Source: Billgrantia endophytica
Lineage (GTDB): Bacteria > Pseudomonadota > Gammaproteobacteria > Pseudomonadales > Halomonadaceae
Assembly (NCBI RefSeq): GCF_002879615.1
Contig: NZ_PNRF01000010.1
Location: 1-64,000, forward strand
Reading direction: 5' to 3'
Length of the DNA stretch: 64,000 nt
Shown here in pieces: positions 10,324-21,137 of this stretch. The position numbers and the translations under genes are program-made. Position 1 is the stretch's first letter; each line of letters starts with the position of its first letter. Below the pieces are notes generated by a model. The model was not told where the DNA came from and made no database searches. It was given only the letters and a program-made list of their open reading frames with translations.

Positions 10324-11250
10324 ATTAAACCGCTGTTCTCTCACGGATCGGTGCCGGGCTATCGCATGCTGCTGTGTGTGATGGCCGCTTCCGCCCTGAT
10401 GTTCGTCGACCATCGGTTCACTCGGATGGAAGACGTCCGCGCCCAGCTTTCCACGGTGGTGGCGCCTATCCAGTGGATGGTGGCCGTGCCCAGCGACGTG
10501 TTGGCGTGGGGGTCGCTGGCGCTTTCGGACCAGCGGGCCCTGGTGGAGGAGAATCGACGGCTGCGTGAGCAGATCCTGCACCTGTCCCACCGTGTGCAGC
10601 ACATGGCCAGCCTCACCGCGGAGAATGTCCGCCTGCGCGAGCTGCTGGGCGCGGCGGCGGGAAATGAGACCCCCTACATCACGGCCGAGTTGCTTTCCCT
10701 GGATGCCGATCCTTTCACCCATCAGATGGTGATCGATCGTGGGCGCCGCAATGGTGTCTACGTGGGGCAGCCAGTCATGGATGCGTCGGGCCTGGTGGGT
10801 CAGGTGACGGCGGTTTCCGCCTATTCCAGCCGTGTGTTGATGGTGGCGGATGCCAGCCATGCGCTGCCGGTGCAGGTCAACCGCAACGGCCTGCGCTTCA
10901 TCCTTCAGGGCAGTGGTCGGTACGATGAACTGCACGTCCTGCACGTACCCGAAACCGCCGATATCCGCGAGGGAGATCTGCTGATCACTTCCGGCCTCGC
11001 CGGGCGCTTTCCCGCCGGTTATCCGGTGGCGCGCGTGGCCGAGGTGGTATATGACCCGGGGCAACCCTTCGCCAAGGTCACGGCAACGCCCGTGGCCCGG
11101 CTGCAGCGTTCACGCCACTTCCTGCTGTTGTTCCCGCCCGATCCTGCCCCCGTGCCCGACGACGAGGAGTGGGACCGAGAGTTGCCCGGAGGCATCGATA
11201 ACGATGCCATGTTCCCCGAGCCGGCCACTGAGGAGGGCTTGGATGGCTAG
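10324..11250 (+). CDS. mreC: Rod shape-determining protein MreC, probable ATT start
   Basis: MreC is a bitopic inner-membrane protein whose periplasmic beta domain activates PBP2/RodA. One transmembrane segment comes early (MLLCVMAASALMFVD), then a coiled coil (about residues 65-110), then a beta-rich domain with the conserved QPVMDASGLVGQV and VNRNGLRFILQGSG. The family N-terminus IKPLF is encoded at 10324-10338. The in-frame codons between the preceding stop at 10306 and this point contain no ATG, GTG or TTG, so ATT at 10324 is the most likely start. The alternative GTG at 10351 would delete the conserved IKPLF. The 3' end overlaps mreD by eight bases. Confidence 0.93.
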   Translation: MKPLFSHGSVPGYRMLLCVMAASALMFVDHRFTRMEDVRAQLSTVVAPIQWMVAVPSDVLAWGSLALSDQRALVEENRRLREQILHLSHRVQHMASLTAENVRLRELLGAAAGNETPYITAELLSLDADPFTHQMVIDRGRRNGVYVGQPVMDASGLVGQVTAVSAYSSRVLMVADASHALPVQVNRNGLRFILQGSGRYDELHVLHVPETADIREGDLLITSGLAGRFPAGYPVARVAEVVYDPGQPFAKVTATPVARLQRSRHFLLLFPPDPAPVPDDEEWDRELPGGIDNDAMFPEPATEEGLDG

Positions 11251-11734
11251 CGCGCCTCGTACCGCTCTACCCTGGGTCTGGCTGACATTGCTGCTGGCGC
11301 TGTGCCTGCAGGTGATGCCACTGGCCGAGGACTGGCAGATCTGGCGTCCCGACTGGTTGGGGCTGATGCTGATCTACTGGTGCATGTCCGCTCCCGATAG
11401 GGTCGGTGTCTTCCATGGCTTCGTCCTGGGTATCCTGCTGGACCTGATCGAGGGGGCGCCGCTGGGGCAGAATGCCCTGACGCTGTCGTTACTGGCCTTC
11501 CTGGCGGCGTTGATCTACCCCCGCTTTCGTACCTACTCGCTTCTGCAGCAAGCCTTGCTGATACTGGTGCTGCTGGGATTGGTGCAACTGGTCGAGCAGT
11601 GGCTGCGCACGTTGTTTGGACCTTTCTCGATGCATCTGGCCTTTCTGGTGCCTTCGCTGATCGGTGCCGTCTTGTGGCCCTGGCTGACGACCATGTTCCA
11701 AGCCATGGAGCGGCGACTGGCAGGGGTGGAATGA
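11243..11734 (+). CDS. mreD: Rod shape-determining protein MreD
   Basis: MreD (163 residues) is a polytopic inner-membrane member of the elongasome. Five hydrophobic segments are visible, including [58 protein letters not shown] and [17 protein letters not shown]. The DLIxGxPLGxxAL motif is typical of MreD. The start ATG lies within the last codons of mreC (ATGGCTAG), implying coupled translation; GGAGGGC lies eight bases upstream. Confidence 0.95.
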   Translation: MASAPRTALPWVWLTLLLALCLQVMPLAEDWQIWRPDWLGLMLIYWCMSAPDRVGVFHGFVLGILLDLIEGAPLGQNALTLSLLAFLAALIYPRFRTYSLLQQALLILVLLGLVQLVEQWLRTLFGPFSMHLAFLVPSLIGAVLWPWLTTMFQAMERRLAGVE

Positions 11735-11750
11735 CCAGGAGTTGGACGGC

Positions 11751-12350
11751 ATGACCGATGTGACCACCCTGCCGGCGCTATGTCTGGCATCGGCCTCTCC
11801 GCGGCGTCGCGAATTGCTTGCCTCCATCGGTGTCGATGTGGAGGTGTGCCCAGTGGATATCGATGAGGCGCCACGCGCGGGGGAGCCGGCCGATGCCTAT
11901 GTCTCACGCCTGGCCCGGGAGAAGGCGCATGCCGGCTCCCGTCTTTCTGCGCTGCCTGTGCTAGGGTCGGATACCGCAGTGGTATGCGATGGCGAGATAC
12001 TGGGCAAGCCGCACGACCAGCATCATGCGGCCGAGATGCTCCGTTCGCTGTCGGGTCGTGTACATCGGGTGCTGACGGCCGTGGCGGTGACGGGGCCGGC
12101 AGGGATGCTCGATGCCTGTGTCGCGACGCGTGTCGTCATGCGCGAGATAGCCGACCAGGAGATAGCCGCCTACTGGGCGACCGGCGAGCCAGCCGACAAG
12201 GCGGGGGGGTATGCCATTCAGGGGCTGGCTGCGATCTTCATCGAGCGTATCGAGGGTAGTCATTCCGCCGTGGTGGGACTGCCGCTTTACGAGACCGCAA
12301 TGTTACTGTCACGTCAGGGCGTGCCATTATGGAACGGTGCTGTCGGCTAA
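11751..12350 (+). CDS. maf: Maf-family nucleoside triphosphate pyrophosphatase
   Basis: Maf proteins hydrolyse non-canonical or excess NTPs to the monophosphate. The N-terminal [16 protein letters not shown] is the family signature, and [16 protein letters not shown] and [10 protein letters not shown] complete the active site. The closest type is YhdE (dTTP/UTP pyrophosphatase), which also follows mreBCD in Escherichia coli. I start at the ATG at 11751, which has AGGAG ten bases upstream; a TTG three codons earlier would sit one base from that site. The product is 199 residues. Confidence 0.93.
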   Translation: MTDVTTLPALCLASASPRRRELLASIGVDVEVCPVDIDEAPRAGEPADAYVSRLAREKAHAGSRLSALPVLGSDTAVVCDGEILGKPHDQHHAAEMLRSLSGRVHRVLTAVAVTGPAGMLDACVATRVVMREIADQEIAAYWATGEPADKAGGYAIQGLAAIFIERIEGSHSAVVGLPLYETAMLLSRQGVPLWNGAVG

Positions 12351-12399
12351 TGGGGCATGCCATAATGCTCCGAAGACTGGATTGGACAAGGATTTCCGC

Positions 12400-13863
12400 A
12401 TGAGCGGCGAAGTACTGATCAACCTGACGCCGATGGAAACCCGGGTGGCCGTGGTGGAGAACGGTGTGCTTCAGGAAGCGCTCATCGAGCGCACCCGACG
12501 ACGCGGTATCGTTGGCAATATCTACAAGGGGCGCGTGGTGCGGGTGCTGCCAGGCATGCAGGCAGCCTTTGTCGATATCGGGCTCGACCGCGCCGCTTTC
12601 ATCCATGCCCATGAGGTCATGCCGCCGGGTACGCCAGCCGACGAGCAGGTTTCCATCGGCCAACTGCTGCATGAAGGCCAGGCTCTGGTGGTTCAGGTCA
12701 CCAAGGACCCGATCGGCACCAAGGGCGCTCGCCTGACCACCCATCTCTCGGTGCCATCCCGCTATCTGGTCTACATGCCCGACTCTCCTCACCATGGCGT
12801 CTCCCAGCGCATCGAGGACGAGCGCGAACGGGATCGTCTCAGGGAGTTGCTCGAGCTTTGCCAGGAGCAGCAGGAGCTCGAGGTGACCGGTGGCTTCATC
12901 GTGCGTACGGCGGCCGAGGGGGTCGGCAGGGACGAGCTCCATGCCGACATGCACTTTCTGCTACGGCTGTGGCGAAAGGTCAGTGAACGCAAGATCACCG
13001 CGCCAGCGCCGAGTGTCATCTACGACGATCTGCCGCTCTTCATCCGCACCCTGCGCGACCTGATGCGAGACGAGATCGAGAAGGTGCGCATCGATTCCCG
13101 GGAAAACTACGTCAAGCTGATCGAATTCGCCGAAGAGTTCATGCCTGACTCGTCGGCACGTATCGAATACTACCCTGGCGAGAGGCCGATCTTCGATCTC
13201 TACAGCGTCGAGGACGAGATCCACAAGGCACTGGGGCGCAAGGTCCAGCTGAAGTCCGGTGGTTACCTGGTGATCGATCCCACCGAGGCGATGACGACCA
13301 TCGACGTCAATACCGGTGGGTATGTGGGGCATCGCAACCTCGAGGAAACCATCTTCAAGACCAATCTCGAGGCGGCCAACTCCATCGCCCGGCAGCTCCG
13401 CTTGCGTAACCTTGGCGGCATCATCATCATCGACTTCATCGACATGGAAGACACGGAACACCAGCGCCAGGTACTCCGGGTACTGGAAAAGGCGCTGGAG
13501 CGGGATCACGCCAAGACCAAGTGCACCGGCGTGACCGAGCTTGGGCTGGTTCAGTTGACACGCAAGCGCACGCGGGAAAGCCTGGAGCAGACCTTGTGTG
13601 AAGCCTGCCCCACCTGTGGTGGACGCGGCACGCTGAAGACCGCGGAGACCGTCTGCTACGAGATATTTCGTGAAATACTGCGGGAAGAGCGAGCCTATAA
13701 CGCAGAGACTTACATGGTGCTGGCGTCCCAGTCGGTGGTGGACCGGCTGCTGGATGAGGAGTCGGCTGCCGTGGCCGACCTGGAAAGCTTCATCGGCAAG
13801 ACCATTCGCTTCCAGGTCGAGAATCACTACTCCCAGGAGCAGTACGACATAGTGCTGATGTGA
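12400..13863 (+). CDS. rng: Ribonuclease G
   Basis: RNase G (487 residues) is a cytoplasmic endonuclease that matures the 5' end of 16S rRNA and helps decay some mRNAs. It has an S1 RNA-binding domain at about residues 38-128, an RNase H-like/DNase I-like catalytic core with the metal-binding TIDVNTGGY, and the zinc-link motif CPTCGGRGT. It lacks the long scaffold tail of RNase E. The ATG at 12400 gives the family length; the longer upstream frame belongs to the end of maf. It follows maf by 49 bases, as in the E. coli mre-yhdE-rng order. Confidence 0.97.
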   Translation: MSGEVLINLTPMETRVAVVENGVLQEALIERTRRRGIVGNIYKGRVVRVLPGMQAAFVDIGLDRAAFIHAHEVMPPGTPADEQVSIGQLLHEGQALVVQVTKDPIGTKGARLTTHLSVPSRYLVYMPDSPHHGVSQRIEDERERDRLRELLELCQEQQELEVTGGFIVRTAAEGVGRDELHADMHFLLRLWRKVSERKITAPAPSVIYDDLPLFIRTLRDLMRDEIEKVRIDSRENYVKLIEFAEEFMPDSSARIEYYPGERPIFDLYSVEDEIHKALGRKVQLKSGGYLVIDPTEAMTTIDVNTGGYVGHRNLEETIFKTNLEAANSIARQLRLRNLGGIIIIDFIDMEDTEHQRQVLRVLEKALERDHAKTKCTGVTELGLVQLTRKRTRESLEQTLCEACPTCGGRGTLKTAETVCYEIFREILREERAYNAETYMVLASQSVVDRLLDEESAAVADLESFIGKTIRFQVENHYSQEQYDIVLM

Positions 13864-13870
13864 GTCTTCG

Positions 13871-16800
13871 ATGCATCCGATACGTCTGGTAAGCCGCTGG
13901 GTCCTGACGCTGGCGGCCATCTTTCTGGCATCGGTGGCCCTTCTGGTGCTGACGCTGCGCCTGGCATTGACCCAGGTCGATCAGTTGGTGCCACGTGCCG
14001 AACGCCTGCTGGAGGCCCGCTCCGGGGCGTCGGTCACGCTTGAGTACATGCAGGCCAGGCTGGCCGGGCTCGATCCTGTACTGGAAAGCGGGGGGCTCAC
14101 CATCCATGCCCACGAGGGTGACGGGGCGCTACCGCTGCTGGAAATCGAACGCGCGCGCCTGCGCCTGGCGACGGCCGCCAGCTTTCGCGATGGTTTCCTG
14201 GTGGTGGAGGATGCGCGCCTGACAGGGCTGACACTGCACCTCTACCAGGACGACCAGGGCGGCTGGCACTGGCCCGATCCCGCTGATATTCCCCCCGAAC
14301 TCATTCCCGATGGCGACTTCGACCTGGATACCCTGGACTTCTGGATCGGGGTGTTGCTGCGTCAGCGTGCCTGGGTGGAGGATGTCCGCCTGGTGCTGCA
14401 TGGTCAACAGCAGCGTGTGGACATGTATTCCCCGCGCCTGTTGTTGACCGGCGACGAGCGGCACGCCCATCTCGAAGGCGAAGTTCATCTCGAGGGCCAG
14501 GAAGAGCCCTCCTTGCAAGCCGCTCTGAACGTTTTTCCCGGCCCTGGAGGACTGAGCGATTTCAGCGCTGCCTTGCAGGCCGACATGAAGCTCGACACCT
14601 TGATCGATCTGGTGGAGCTGTTTGCCTACGACGATCCCCTGCGTCTCGAGGAGGCCCAGGGAAATGCGCGCCTTTGGGGGCGCTGGCACCGCGGCTCGCT
14701 GGCCGATGCCCGGCTGGATATCGATATGCCGCGGCTTGCTCTGAGTCGTGATCAAGGCATCATCCTTCTGGAGCCGTTCAGGGCTCGTGGCCAGTGGTTG
14801 CGCAGTGAGGACGGCTGGGAGGCCTGGCTGCAGGGTGATGCCTCGGCCGCCGACCGGGCGGAGCCCGAGGAGCTCGAGCATCAGGAGAAGCCGGCGCTGC
14901 CGCATTTCTGGCATTTGCGCCATGGCGAGGATGGCTGGTGGCTCAATACCAGCGAATTCGAACTGGCGTCTCTGGCCGCATGGCGGGATCACGTCCTGTT
15001 GCCTGAAGGGCTGAGCCGGGCGATCGATACCCTGGAGCCTCGTGGCTTGGTATCGGGCCTGGGGTTCGGTCACAAGGATGGACACTGGGTGGCGCAGGCA
15101 GCCTTTCATCAGGTGGAAGTTTCGCCCTGGGATCAGGTGCCGGGTGGAGGCCCGCTGGATGCGTGGGTGGAGGCGCGGGACTTTTCCGGGCGAGTGCACT
15201 TCACCGGCGTTGGCGAGCCGACCCTCAAGCTGCCCGAGTTGTACCGTGAGCCCATGAGCTTGACACATGCCAGTGGCGAGGTGGCCTGGTCCTACGATGG
15301 GCCCCGCAGCTTCGTCAGTGGTCGGCGCATGCGTGCTGGCTGGCAGGGCGCCGAGGTGGAGGGGGGCTTTGGCCTGGCTGTCGGTGGTGGGACACGCGGT
15401 GGTCTGGGGTTGAGCCTGCAGTTCCGTGATATCGATGTTCTGGATCGCCCGCTCACCGATTGGTTGCCATACGGTTTGCTCGGTGACGAACTCGATGCCT
15501 GGCTGGCTGGCGGTATTGCCGGCCGGGTGCCCCAGGGAGCACTGAGACTTCATTTGCCGCTGTTTCGTGGTAGTGAAAAGGTCCCCCCCGTCATGCAACT
15601 GGCCCTGGATATCGAGCAGGGTCGCCTGCCCTTTGCGCCCGACTGGCCAGCGTTGGACTCCGTGGAAGGGACCTTGCGGGCGGGCATCGACACCCTGGAG
15701 GCCGAAGTCCACTACGCCGAAAGCCTCGGGGTCGAGGCACGCAACGGCCATGTCACGCTTGCCGACGAGCTCCTGCGTGTGAGCGGTGACCTGGCGGCCG
15801 ATGCCGATGCGTTGCGTCGCTATCTGCGTGCCATTCCGGTGGATGGCATGGAACGGGTCGATGACTGGCATGGCGCCGGAAATGCGGAAGGCGAGCTGAC
15901 GCTGAGCCTGCCTCTCGGTGCGCCAGAGGACCTCGTGCTGGATCTCGAGACGGCGGTAGCTCTGGAGCGGGTGGAACATCAGGGGCTTGGTATTGTCTTT
16001 CGTGAGGTATCAGGCCCTCTCGCCTGGCGACAGCGTGGTGAAGACGAGGCCGGGCTGGAGGGCCAGTTGGAGGCGCGCCTGCTGGGTGGGCCCATCATGG
16101 CCGATATCGACACCCCGGCGGGTCGGGTCGACCTCGAGGGGGCCATCGAGATGGCCCGGTTGAGCGAGATGGACGCCATGCCTGATCTCGGCGAGCTGCT
16201 GACGGGGCGACTGCCCTGGCAGGGCAGGCTGCGCATGAATGAGCGCAGCACGTTCCGGCTGGACAGCAGCCTGCAGGGGGTGGGCATCGACCTGCCTGAG
16301 CCCCTCGGCAAGGAGCCTGAGGAGTCACGCCCTCTGTGGCTGGATTATGATATCGATGGGGGCTATCTGGAAGCCGAGCTGGGTGGCGAGCTGCGCATGC
16401 GCTGGCGGGATGTGCCGGGGTCCGGCCTCGGGCAGGGGCAGGTCTGGCTGGGCCTGCCCGACGCGCCGGCCTGGCCCAGTGAGGAAGGCTGGGAAGTGGA
16501 TATCTACCAGTCACGGCTCGACCTCGAGGAGTGGGGAAACGCCCTGGCACCGCTGGCTGATGGAGAGGGGGCCGCCTTGGGAGGGGCGGCGCTGCAGAGC
16601 GTGAACGTCGAAACTGCCTGCCTGGTGGGGCCAGACGACTGCCTGGGCGTGATGACGGCGCAGGCCCGCCCCCTTGGTGGCAACGGCTGGCATGTGGATC
16701 TCGAGGGTGGTCTGCTGGCTGGGCATCTCGACTATCGTCCCACGCTCGATAACCCACTGGATATTGCCCTGCTGCGCCTGACCCTGGATGGGCTGCTTCC

Positions 16801-17695
16801 TGCCCAGACGGAAGGCGCCGGTGCGTTGCTCGACGAGCTCGACGTGCCTCCCGAGCCGACTCCCTTGCCGGACTGGGTGGGGCAGATACCGGATGGGCGG
16901 CTGCGAATCGCCGATATCGAGTACCAGGGCCGTCAGGTTGGGCCGTTTACGGCCCATTGGTACAGCCGCCCCGACCGGTTGACGGTGTCGCCATTGGGCC
17001 TGACCCTGGGCCAGGTGTCCGCCCGCGGCGAGATAATCTGGGAATCCGCGGGGCCGGGTGACACGCTGACCCGTTCACGTCTCGACCTGGATGGCAGGGA
17101 TCTCGGTACTGCCTTGGAGAAGCTGGGTCAGCCGGTGAGCATTCGTAGCCGCGATACCCGGGTGAGAAGCCAATTGGCTTGGCCCGGCGCTCCCTGGCAG
17201 TTCGCCCTGACGCGCTCCCGAGGCAGCATTGAGGCAGAGTTGCGTGATGGTCGCTTCGTCCAGTTGGAGTCGCCCACGGCAAGGCTGGTCGGCCTGCTCA
17301 ACGTGGACAACCTGGTTCGCCGCTTGCGCATGGACTTTTCCGACGTGACCGGGCAGGGTACAGCGTTCGATCACGTGGTCGGTGCGGCCACCCTTTATGA
17401 AGGCGTGCTCGAAACACAAGGGCCCGTGAAGATTGACGGACCGGCCACGACCTTCACTCTCGAAGGCACCGTTGACCTTGCCCGACGGGAACTCGACCAG
17501 CGCCTGGGCGTCACAGTGCCAGTAAGCAGCAGTCTTCCGCTGGCAGCGATTCTCGCCGGCGCTCCGGTGGTAGGCGGAGCACTGTTCATTGCCGATCGCC
17601 TGTTCGGCAGCGCTCTCGACCGGGTCACCCGAATTCACTATCGCGTCCGCGGTCCTTGGACCGCGCCGGATATCACACTGGAAACTGCCGAATGA
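13871..17695 (+). CDS. yhdP: YhdP-family envelope protein (AsmA-like, DUF3971)
   Basis: This 1274-residue AsmA-like protein probably bridges the periplasm and helps move phospholipid to the outer membrane, as described for E. coli YhdP. It has one N-terminal membrane anchor (about residues 8-32, [22 protein letters not shown]) followed by a very long beta-rich periplasmic region. The C-terminal AsmA-like segment contains [17 protein letters not shown], and the last 60 residues include a hydrophobic stretch ([23 protein letters not shown]). Length is typical of the family. It begins seven bases after rng and its stop overlaps the tldD start (ATGA), so it is in the mre-rng-tldD transcription unit. 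Confidence 0.93.
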   Translation: MHPIRLVSRWVLTLAAIFLASVALLVLTLRLALTQVDQLVPRAERLLEARSGASVTLEYMQARLAGLDPVLESGGLTIHAHEGDGALPLLEIERARLRLATAASFRDGFLVVEDARLTGLTLHLYQDDQGGWHWPDPADIPPELIPDGDFDLDTLDFWIGVLLRQRAWVEDVRLVLHGQQQRVDMYSPRLLLTGDERHAHLEGEVHLEGQEEPSLQAALNVFPGPGGLSDFSAALQADMKLDTLIDLVELFAYDDPLRLEEAQGNARLWGRWHRGSLADARLDIDMPRLALSRDQGIILLEPFRARGQWLRSEDGWEAWLQGDASAADRAEPEELEHQEKPALPHFWHLRHGEDGWWLNTSEFELASLAAWRDHVLLPEGLSRAIDTLEPRGLVSGLGFGHKDGHWVAQAAFHQVEVSPWDQVPGGGPLDAWVEARDFSGRVHFTGVGEPTLKLPELYREPMSLTHASGEVAWSYDGPRSFVSGRRMRAGWQGAEVEGGFGLAVGGGTRGGLGLSLQFRDIDVLDRPLTDWLPYGLLGDELDAWLAGGIAGRVPQGALRLHLPLFRGSEKVPPVMQLALDIEQGRLPFAPDWPALDSVEGTLRAGIDTLEAEVHYAESLGVEARNGHVTLADELLRVSGDLAADADALRRYLRAIPVDGMERVDDWHGAGNAEGELTLSLPLGAPEDLVLDLETAVALERVEHQGLGIVFREVSGPLAWRQRGEDEAGLEGQLEARLLGGPIMADIDTPAGRVDLEGAIEMARLSEMDAMPDLGELLTGRLPWQGRLRMNERSTFRLDSSLQGVGIDLPEPLGKEPEESRPLWLDYDIDGGYLEAELGGELRMRWRDVPGSGLGQGQVWLGLPDAPAWPSEEGWEVDIYQSRLDLEEWGNALAPLADGEGAALGGAALQSVNVETACLVGPDDCLGVMTAQARPLGGNGWHVDLEGGLLAGHLDYRPTLDNPLDIALLRLTLDGLLPAQTEGAGALLDELDVPPEPTPLPDWVGQIPDGRLRIADIEYQGRQVGPFTAHWYSRPDRLTVSPLGLTLGQVSARGEIIWESAGPGDTLTRSRLDLDGRDLGTALEKLGQPVSIRSRDTRVRSQLAWPGAPWQFALTRSRGSIEAELRDGRFVQLESPTARLVGLLNVDNLVRRLRMDFSDVTGQGTAFDHVVGAATLYEGVLETQGPVKIDGPATTFTLEGTVDLARRELDQRLGVTVPVSSSLPLAAILAGAPVVGGALFIADRLFGSALDRVTRIHYRVRGPWTAPDITLETAE

Positions 17696-19146
17696 CGACA
17701 CGACCACATGCCATGCTTGATGCCGCCGCCGAGATCCTGTTGCGGCCAGGGGGGCTGGACCTGGAGTCGCTCGACGCCGGCCTCGGTCATGTCCTGACCC
17801 CCGGAGTCGATTACGCGGATCTCTATTTCCAGCGCAGCTGGCACGAAAGCTGGGTGTTGGAGGATGGCGAGGTCAAGGAGGCCGGGTACAACATCGACGG
17901 CGGGGTTGGCGTGCGTGCCATGTCGGGTGAAAAGACCGGCTTCGCCTATTCCAACCAGATCACGGCCGATGCCCTGGCTGAAACCGGCCGCACGGCTTCC
18001 GGCATCGTTCGCAGCGGCACCTCGCTGACCGGTGCGCCGCCAGTGATCACCCGGGCCACGGTGCGCTATGACGCGATCGATCCTCTTTCCGGGCTGTCGG
18101 CCGAGGAGAAGGTTGCCCTGCTCAAGGTGGCCGATGGGGTAGCCCGCGCCGCGGATCCCTCGATCACTCAAGTCAGCGCGTCACTGACCGGCGTGCATGA
18201 GGTCGTGCTGGTCCGTGCCAGTGATGGCACCCTGGCGGCTGATGTCCGGCCGCTGGTTCGCTTCAACGTCAGTGTCATCGCCGTGAAGAATGGGCGTCGT
18301 GAGCGCGGCAGTGCCGGCGGTGGTGGACGCTACCCCATGGCGCGCCTGCGCGACGACAACGTGGCCGAGCGCTTTGCCAGGGAGGCGGTGCGACAGGCTC
18401 TGGTCAACCTGGAAGCCGTGGCTGCGCCAGCCGGACAGTTTCCCGTGGTGCTGGGGCCGGGTTGGCCCGGAATTCTGCTCCACGAGGCGGTAGGGCATGG
18501 CCTGGAGGGAGACTTCAATCGCAAGGGGAGTTCTGCCTTTGCTGGCCGGATGGGGCAGCGGGTGGCTTCACCGGGCGTCACGGTAGTGGATGACGCCACG
18601 CTGGCCGACCGCCGGGGCTCGATGAGCGTGGATGACGAGGGAACGCCGGGTCAGTACACCCCGCTGATCGAGGATGGCATCCTGACCGGTTACATGCAGG
18701 ACAAGCTCAATGCCCGGCTCATGGGGATGGCTCCCACCGGTAACGCGAGGCGTGAATCCTTCGCTCACATGCCGATGCCGCGTATGACCAACACCTATAT
18801 GCTGGCCGGGCAGGACGTACCCGCCGATATCATAAAGAGCGTCAAGCGTGGTCTCTATGCGGTGAGCTTCGGTGGTGGGCAGGTGGATATCACGTCGGGC
18901 AAGTTCGTGTTTTCGGCAAGCGAAGCCTATCTGATCGAGGATGGCCGCATCACCGCGCCGGTCAAGGGCGCCACCCTGATCGGCAATGGCCCGGAAGCCA
19001 TGGGCCGTGTCTCGATGGTTGGCCATGACCTGGAGCTCGACACGGGGATCGGGGTCTGTGGCAAGGAAGGGCAGGGTGTGCCGGTCGGTGTCGGTCAGCC
19101 GACACTCAAGCTGGATGAATTGACCGTTGGCGGCACCCAGTCCTGA
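17692..19146 (+). CDS. tldD: Metalloprotease TldD
   Basis: TldD pairs with PmbA (TldE) in a hexameric protease that trims unfolded peptides and matures some modified peptides. The zinc motif HEAVGH spans residues 264-269, followed by [10 protein letters not shown]. The conserved C-terminal [16 protein letters not shown] and [20 protein letters not shown] are present. The 484-residue product starts at the ATG overlapping the yhdP stop. Its partner pmbA is 650 bases downstream on the same strand, separated by the minus-strand darP gene. The tldD and darP stops face each other with only seven bases between. Confidence 0.97.
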   Translation: MTTRPHAMLDAAAEILLRPGGLDLESLDAGLGHVLTPGVDYADLYFQRSWHESWVLEDGEVKEAGYNIDGGVGVRAMSGEKTGFAYSNQITADALAETGRTASGIVRSGTSLTGAPPVITRATVRYDAIDPLSGLSAEEKVALLKVADGVARAADPSITQVSASLTGVHEVVLVRASDGTLAADVRPLVRFNVSVIAVKNGRRERGSAGGGGRYPMARLRDDNVAERFAREAVRQALVNLEAVAAPAGQFPVVLGPGWPGILLHEAVGHGLEGDFNRKGSSAFAGRMGQRVASPGVTVVDDATLADRRGSMSVDDEGTPGQYTPLIEDGILTGYMQDKLNARLMGMAPTGNARRESFAHMPMPRMTNTYMLAGQDVPADIIKSVKRGLYAVSFGGGQVDITSGKFVFSASEAYLIEDGRITAPVKGATLIGNGPEAMGRVSMVGHDLELDTGIGVCGKEGQGVPVGVGQPTLKLDELTVGGTQS

Positions 19147-19153
19147 AGGGATG

Positions 19154-19660
19154 TCAGAGCTTGGCGGTATCCCTGATCAGCCGGAACAGGCGGCGGGAAC
19201 TGGTGGGCGGCTTGCCCTGGTCACGCTCGCGGCGGGCGTTGCGGATCAACTGGCGCAGGGCCTGTCGGTCCACGTCCGGGTAATCGACGATGAAGGTCTC
19301 GACGGCTTCGTCGCCTTCGTCGATGAGGCGGTCGCGCCATTGCTCCAGGCGCTGAAAGGCCAGGTCGCGCCGGTGGGATTCCTGTTCGATCCTGTCGAAG
19401 ACCGCCTGGATGGCTTCAAGGTCTTCGCGCCGCATCACCTTGCCGACGTACTGCATGTGACGGCGGCGCCCTTCGTGGGAGCGGATGCGTGATGTTTCCT
19501 CGACGGCCGCCAGCATATCGTCCGAGAGCGGAAGTCGGGCGCGTTCGGCAGGCGTCATGGCGATGATTTTCTCGCCGAGCGCCTGCAGTGCATGCATTTC
19601 GCGTTTGAGCTGGGATTTACTCGGCCGCTCATCGGCCGGAGAGGGAGAATCGAAGGTCAT
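19154..19660 (-). CDS. darP: Ribosome biogenesis factor DarP (YjgA, DUF615)
   Basis: DarP/YjgA is a small basic helical protein that associates with late 50S precursors. The product (168 residues) is rich in Arg, Glu and Gln. It carries the family segments SKSQLKREMHALQALGEK near the N-terminus and RRRHMQYVGKVMR and RDLAFQRLEQWRDRLIDEG in the middle. The start at 19660 is chosen over an in-frame start 18 bases upstream because the conserved part begins shortly after it. The gene lies between tldD and pmbA on the opposite strand, a linkage known in other gammaproteobacteria. Confidence 0.92.
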   Translation of the reverse strand: MTFDSPSPADERPSKSQLKREMHALQALGEKIIAMTPAERARLPLSDDMLAAVEETSRIRSHEGRRRHMQYVGKVMRREDLEAIQAVFDRIEQESHRRDLAFQRLEQWRDRLIDEGDEAVETFIVDYPDVDRQALRQLIRNARRERDQGKPPTSSRRLFRLIRDTAKL

Positions 19661-19711
19661 GCCGCATCCAGGTAGCAAGGTGTGTACGTCGAAGAATCAT
19701 CGTCTGGCGCC

Positions 19712-19719
19712 AGTATAAC
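19712..19719. promoter_or_regulatory. Overlapping divergent -10 elements for darP and pmbA
   Basis: On the minus strand TGTTATACT forms an extended -10 (TGN-TATACT) directed at darP. On the plus strand the overlapping TATAAC at 19714-19719 is a candidate -10 for pmbA. Neither has a good -35 hexamer. The two promoters would share the same eight bases and so compete. Confidence 0.4.
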
Positions 19720-19721
19720 AG

Positions 19722-19740
19722 CCCGCCGAGTCACGGCGGG
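19722..19740. repeat. Inverted repeat beside the darP/pmbA promoters
   Basis: CCCGCCG-AGTCA-CGGCGGG is a perfect 7-base inverted repeat with a 5-base spacer. It lies just downstream of the pmbA -10 and just upstream of the darP -10. It would be in the pmbA leader as a hairpin, or could be an operator. Confidence 0.35.
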
Positions 19741-19793
19741 ATACCGACACGATTGAAGGCCGGCTCGAGGGTCGGCGGATGAGGGAGAATCGC

Positions 19794-21134
19794 ATGACAC
19801 AGGCTTTCGATGCCATCGCCCAGCAGCAGTTGCTGGAGTCCCGTGCGCAGCAGGCGCTGTCATTGGCCCGTCGACTCGGAGCCGATGCTTGCGAGGTCGG
19901 GGCAAGCGTCGACCAGGGGGTTGGCGTCAGCGTGCGCGAGGGAGATGTGGAGACCGTCGAACTCTCCCGTGACCAGGGTATCGCGGTGACCGTCTATGTG
20001 GGGGCGCGCAAGGGAAGTGCTTCCTCTACCGATGCCGGTGAGGACTCGATTCGCGCCGTCGTGGAGAAGGCGCTGGCCATCGCTCGTCACACCGGCGAGG
20101 ATGCCGCCTCGGGGCTGGCCGATGCCGAGCTCATGGCAACACACCTGCCCGACCTGGATGTGCACCATCCCTGGGACCTTTCCACGGAGCAGGCCATCGA
20201 GATTGCCTTGGCCTGCGAGTCGGCGGGCCGTGGAGTCGCAGGAATCCGCAGCTCCGACGGTGCGTCGCTCTCCAGTGGCGAAGGGGTGCGGGTCTATGCC
20301 AACAGCCATGGTTTCCTGGGCAGCCAGCGTGGCAGTCGTCACTCCCTTTCGTGCATGCTGATTGCCGAAGACGAAGGGGGCATGCAGCGTGACTATGACT
20401 ATACCAGCGCCCGTCATCCAAGGGATTTGCTGGCGCCGGAGTCCATCGGCAGGAGCGCGGCCGAGCGTACCTTGCGTCGCCTGGGTGCGCGTCGTCCAGT
20501 GACGGGACGCTTGCCGGTATTGTTCGACCCCAGTCTGGCCAGCGGCTTGATCGGTCACCTGATGAGTGCCATTGCGGGGGGCTCACTCTATCGCCAGTCT
20601 TCCTTCCTCTGCGACCGGTTGGGCGAATCGCTCTTTCCGGAGTGGTTCTCGCTGGGCGAGCGCCCCATGGAAATGGGTGCCATGGCCAGCTCGCCCTTCG
20701 ACAATGACGGTGTACAGACCCGCAACAATACGTATATCGACAAGGGATACCTGGCCAGCTACATGCTATCGGCCTATAGCGCTCGTCGACTGGGCATGGC
20801 GACGACCGGCAACGCCGGAGGGGCACGCAACCTGCGTCTTGACGCTCCGCTGGTAGCGAGAGATGAGCTGCTGGAGAAAATGGGGCGTGGGGTCTTGGTC
20901 ACCGAGCTGATGGGGCAGGGCGTCAATGGTGTCACTGGCGATTATTCACGCGGCGCGGCTGGCTTCTGGGTCGAGAATGGAGAGCTCCAGTATCCGATCG
21001 AGGAGTTCACCATTGCCTCCAACCTGCAAGCCATGTTCAAGGGGCTGGTCGGGGTCGGGCGTGATATCGATACCCGGGGAAGCATCCATACCGGTAGCTG
21101 GTTGATCGATGAAATGACCGTCGCGGGAGGTTAG
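19794..21134 (+). CDS. pmbA: Metalloprotease PmbA (TldE)
   Basis: PmbA (446 residues) is the non-zinc partner of TldD. As expected for this subunit it lacks HExxH; the equivalent region reads GLIGHLMSAIAGGSLYR. Family segments include GIAVTVYVGARKGSASSTD, FSLGERPMEMGAMASSPFDNDG and GVNGVTGDYSRGAAGFWVENGE. The ATG at 19794 follows GAGGGAGAA; an in-frame start five codons earlier lacks a ribosome site. Only three bases separate its stop from the stop of the convergent npr gene. Confidence 0.96.
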   Translation: MTQAFDAIAQQQLLESRAQQALSLARRLGADACEVGASVDQGVGVSVREGDVETVELSRDQGIAVTVYVGARKGSASSTDAGEDSIRAVVEKALAIARHTGEDAASGLADAELMATHLPDLDVHHPWDLSTEQAIEIALACESAGRGVAGIRSSDGASLSSGEGVRVYANSHGFLGSQRGSRHSLSCMLIAEDEGGMQRDYDYTSARHPRDLLAPESIGRSAAERTLRRLGARRPVTGRLPVLFDPSLASGLIGHLMSAIAGGSLYRQSSFLCDRLGESLFPEWFSLGERPMEMGAMASSPFDNDGVQTRNNTYIDKGYLASYMLSAYSARRLGMATTGNAGGARNLRLDAPLVARDELLEKMGRGVLVTELMGQGVNGVTGDYSRGAAGFWVENGELQYPIEEFTIASNLQAMFKGLVGVGRDIDTRGSIHTGSWLIDEMTVAGG

Positions 21135-21137
21135 GGG

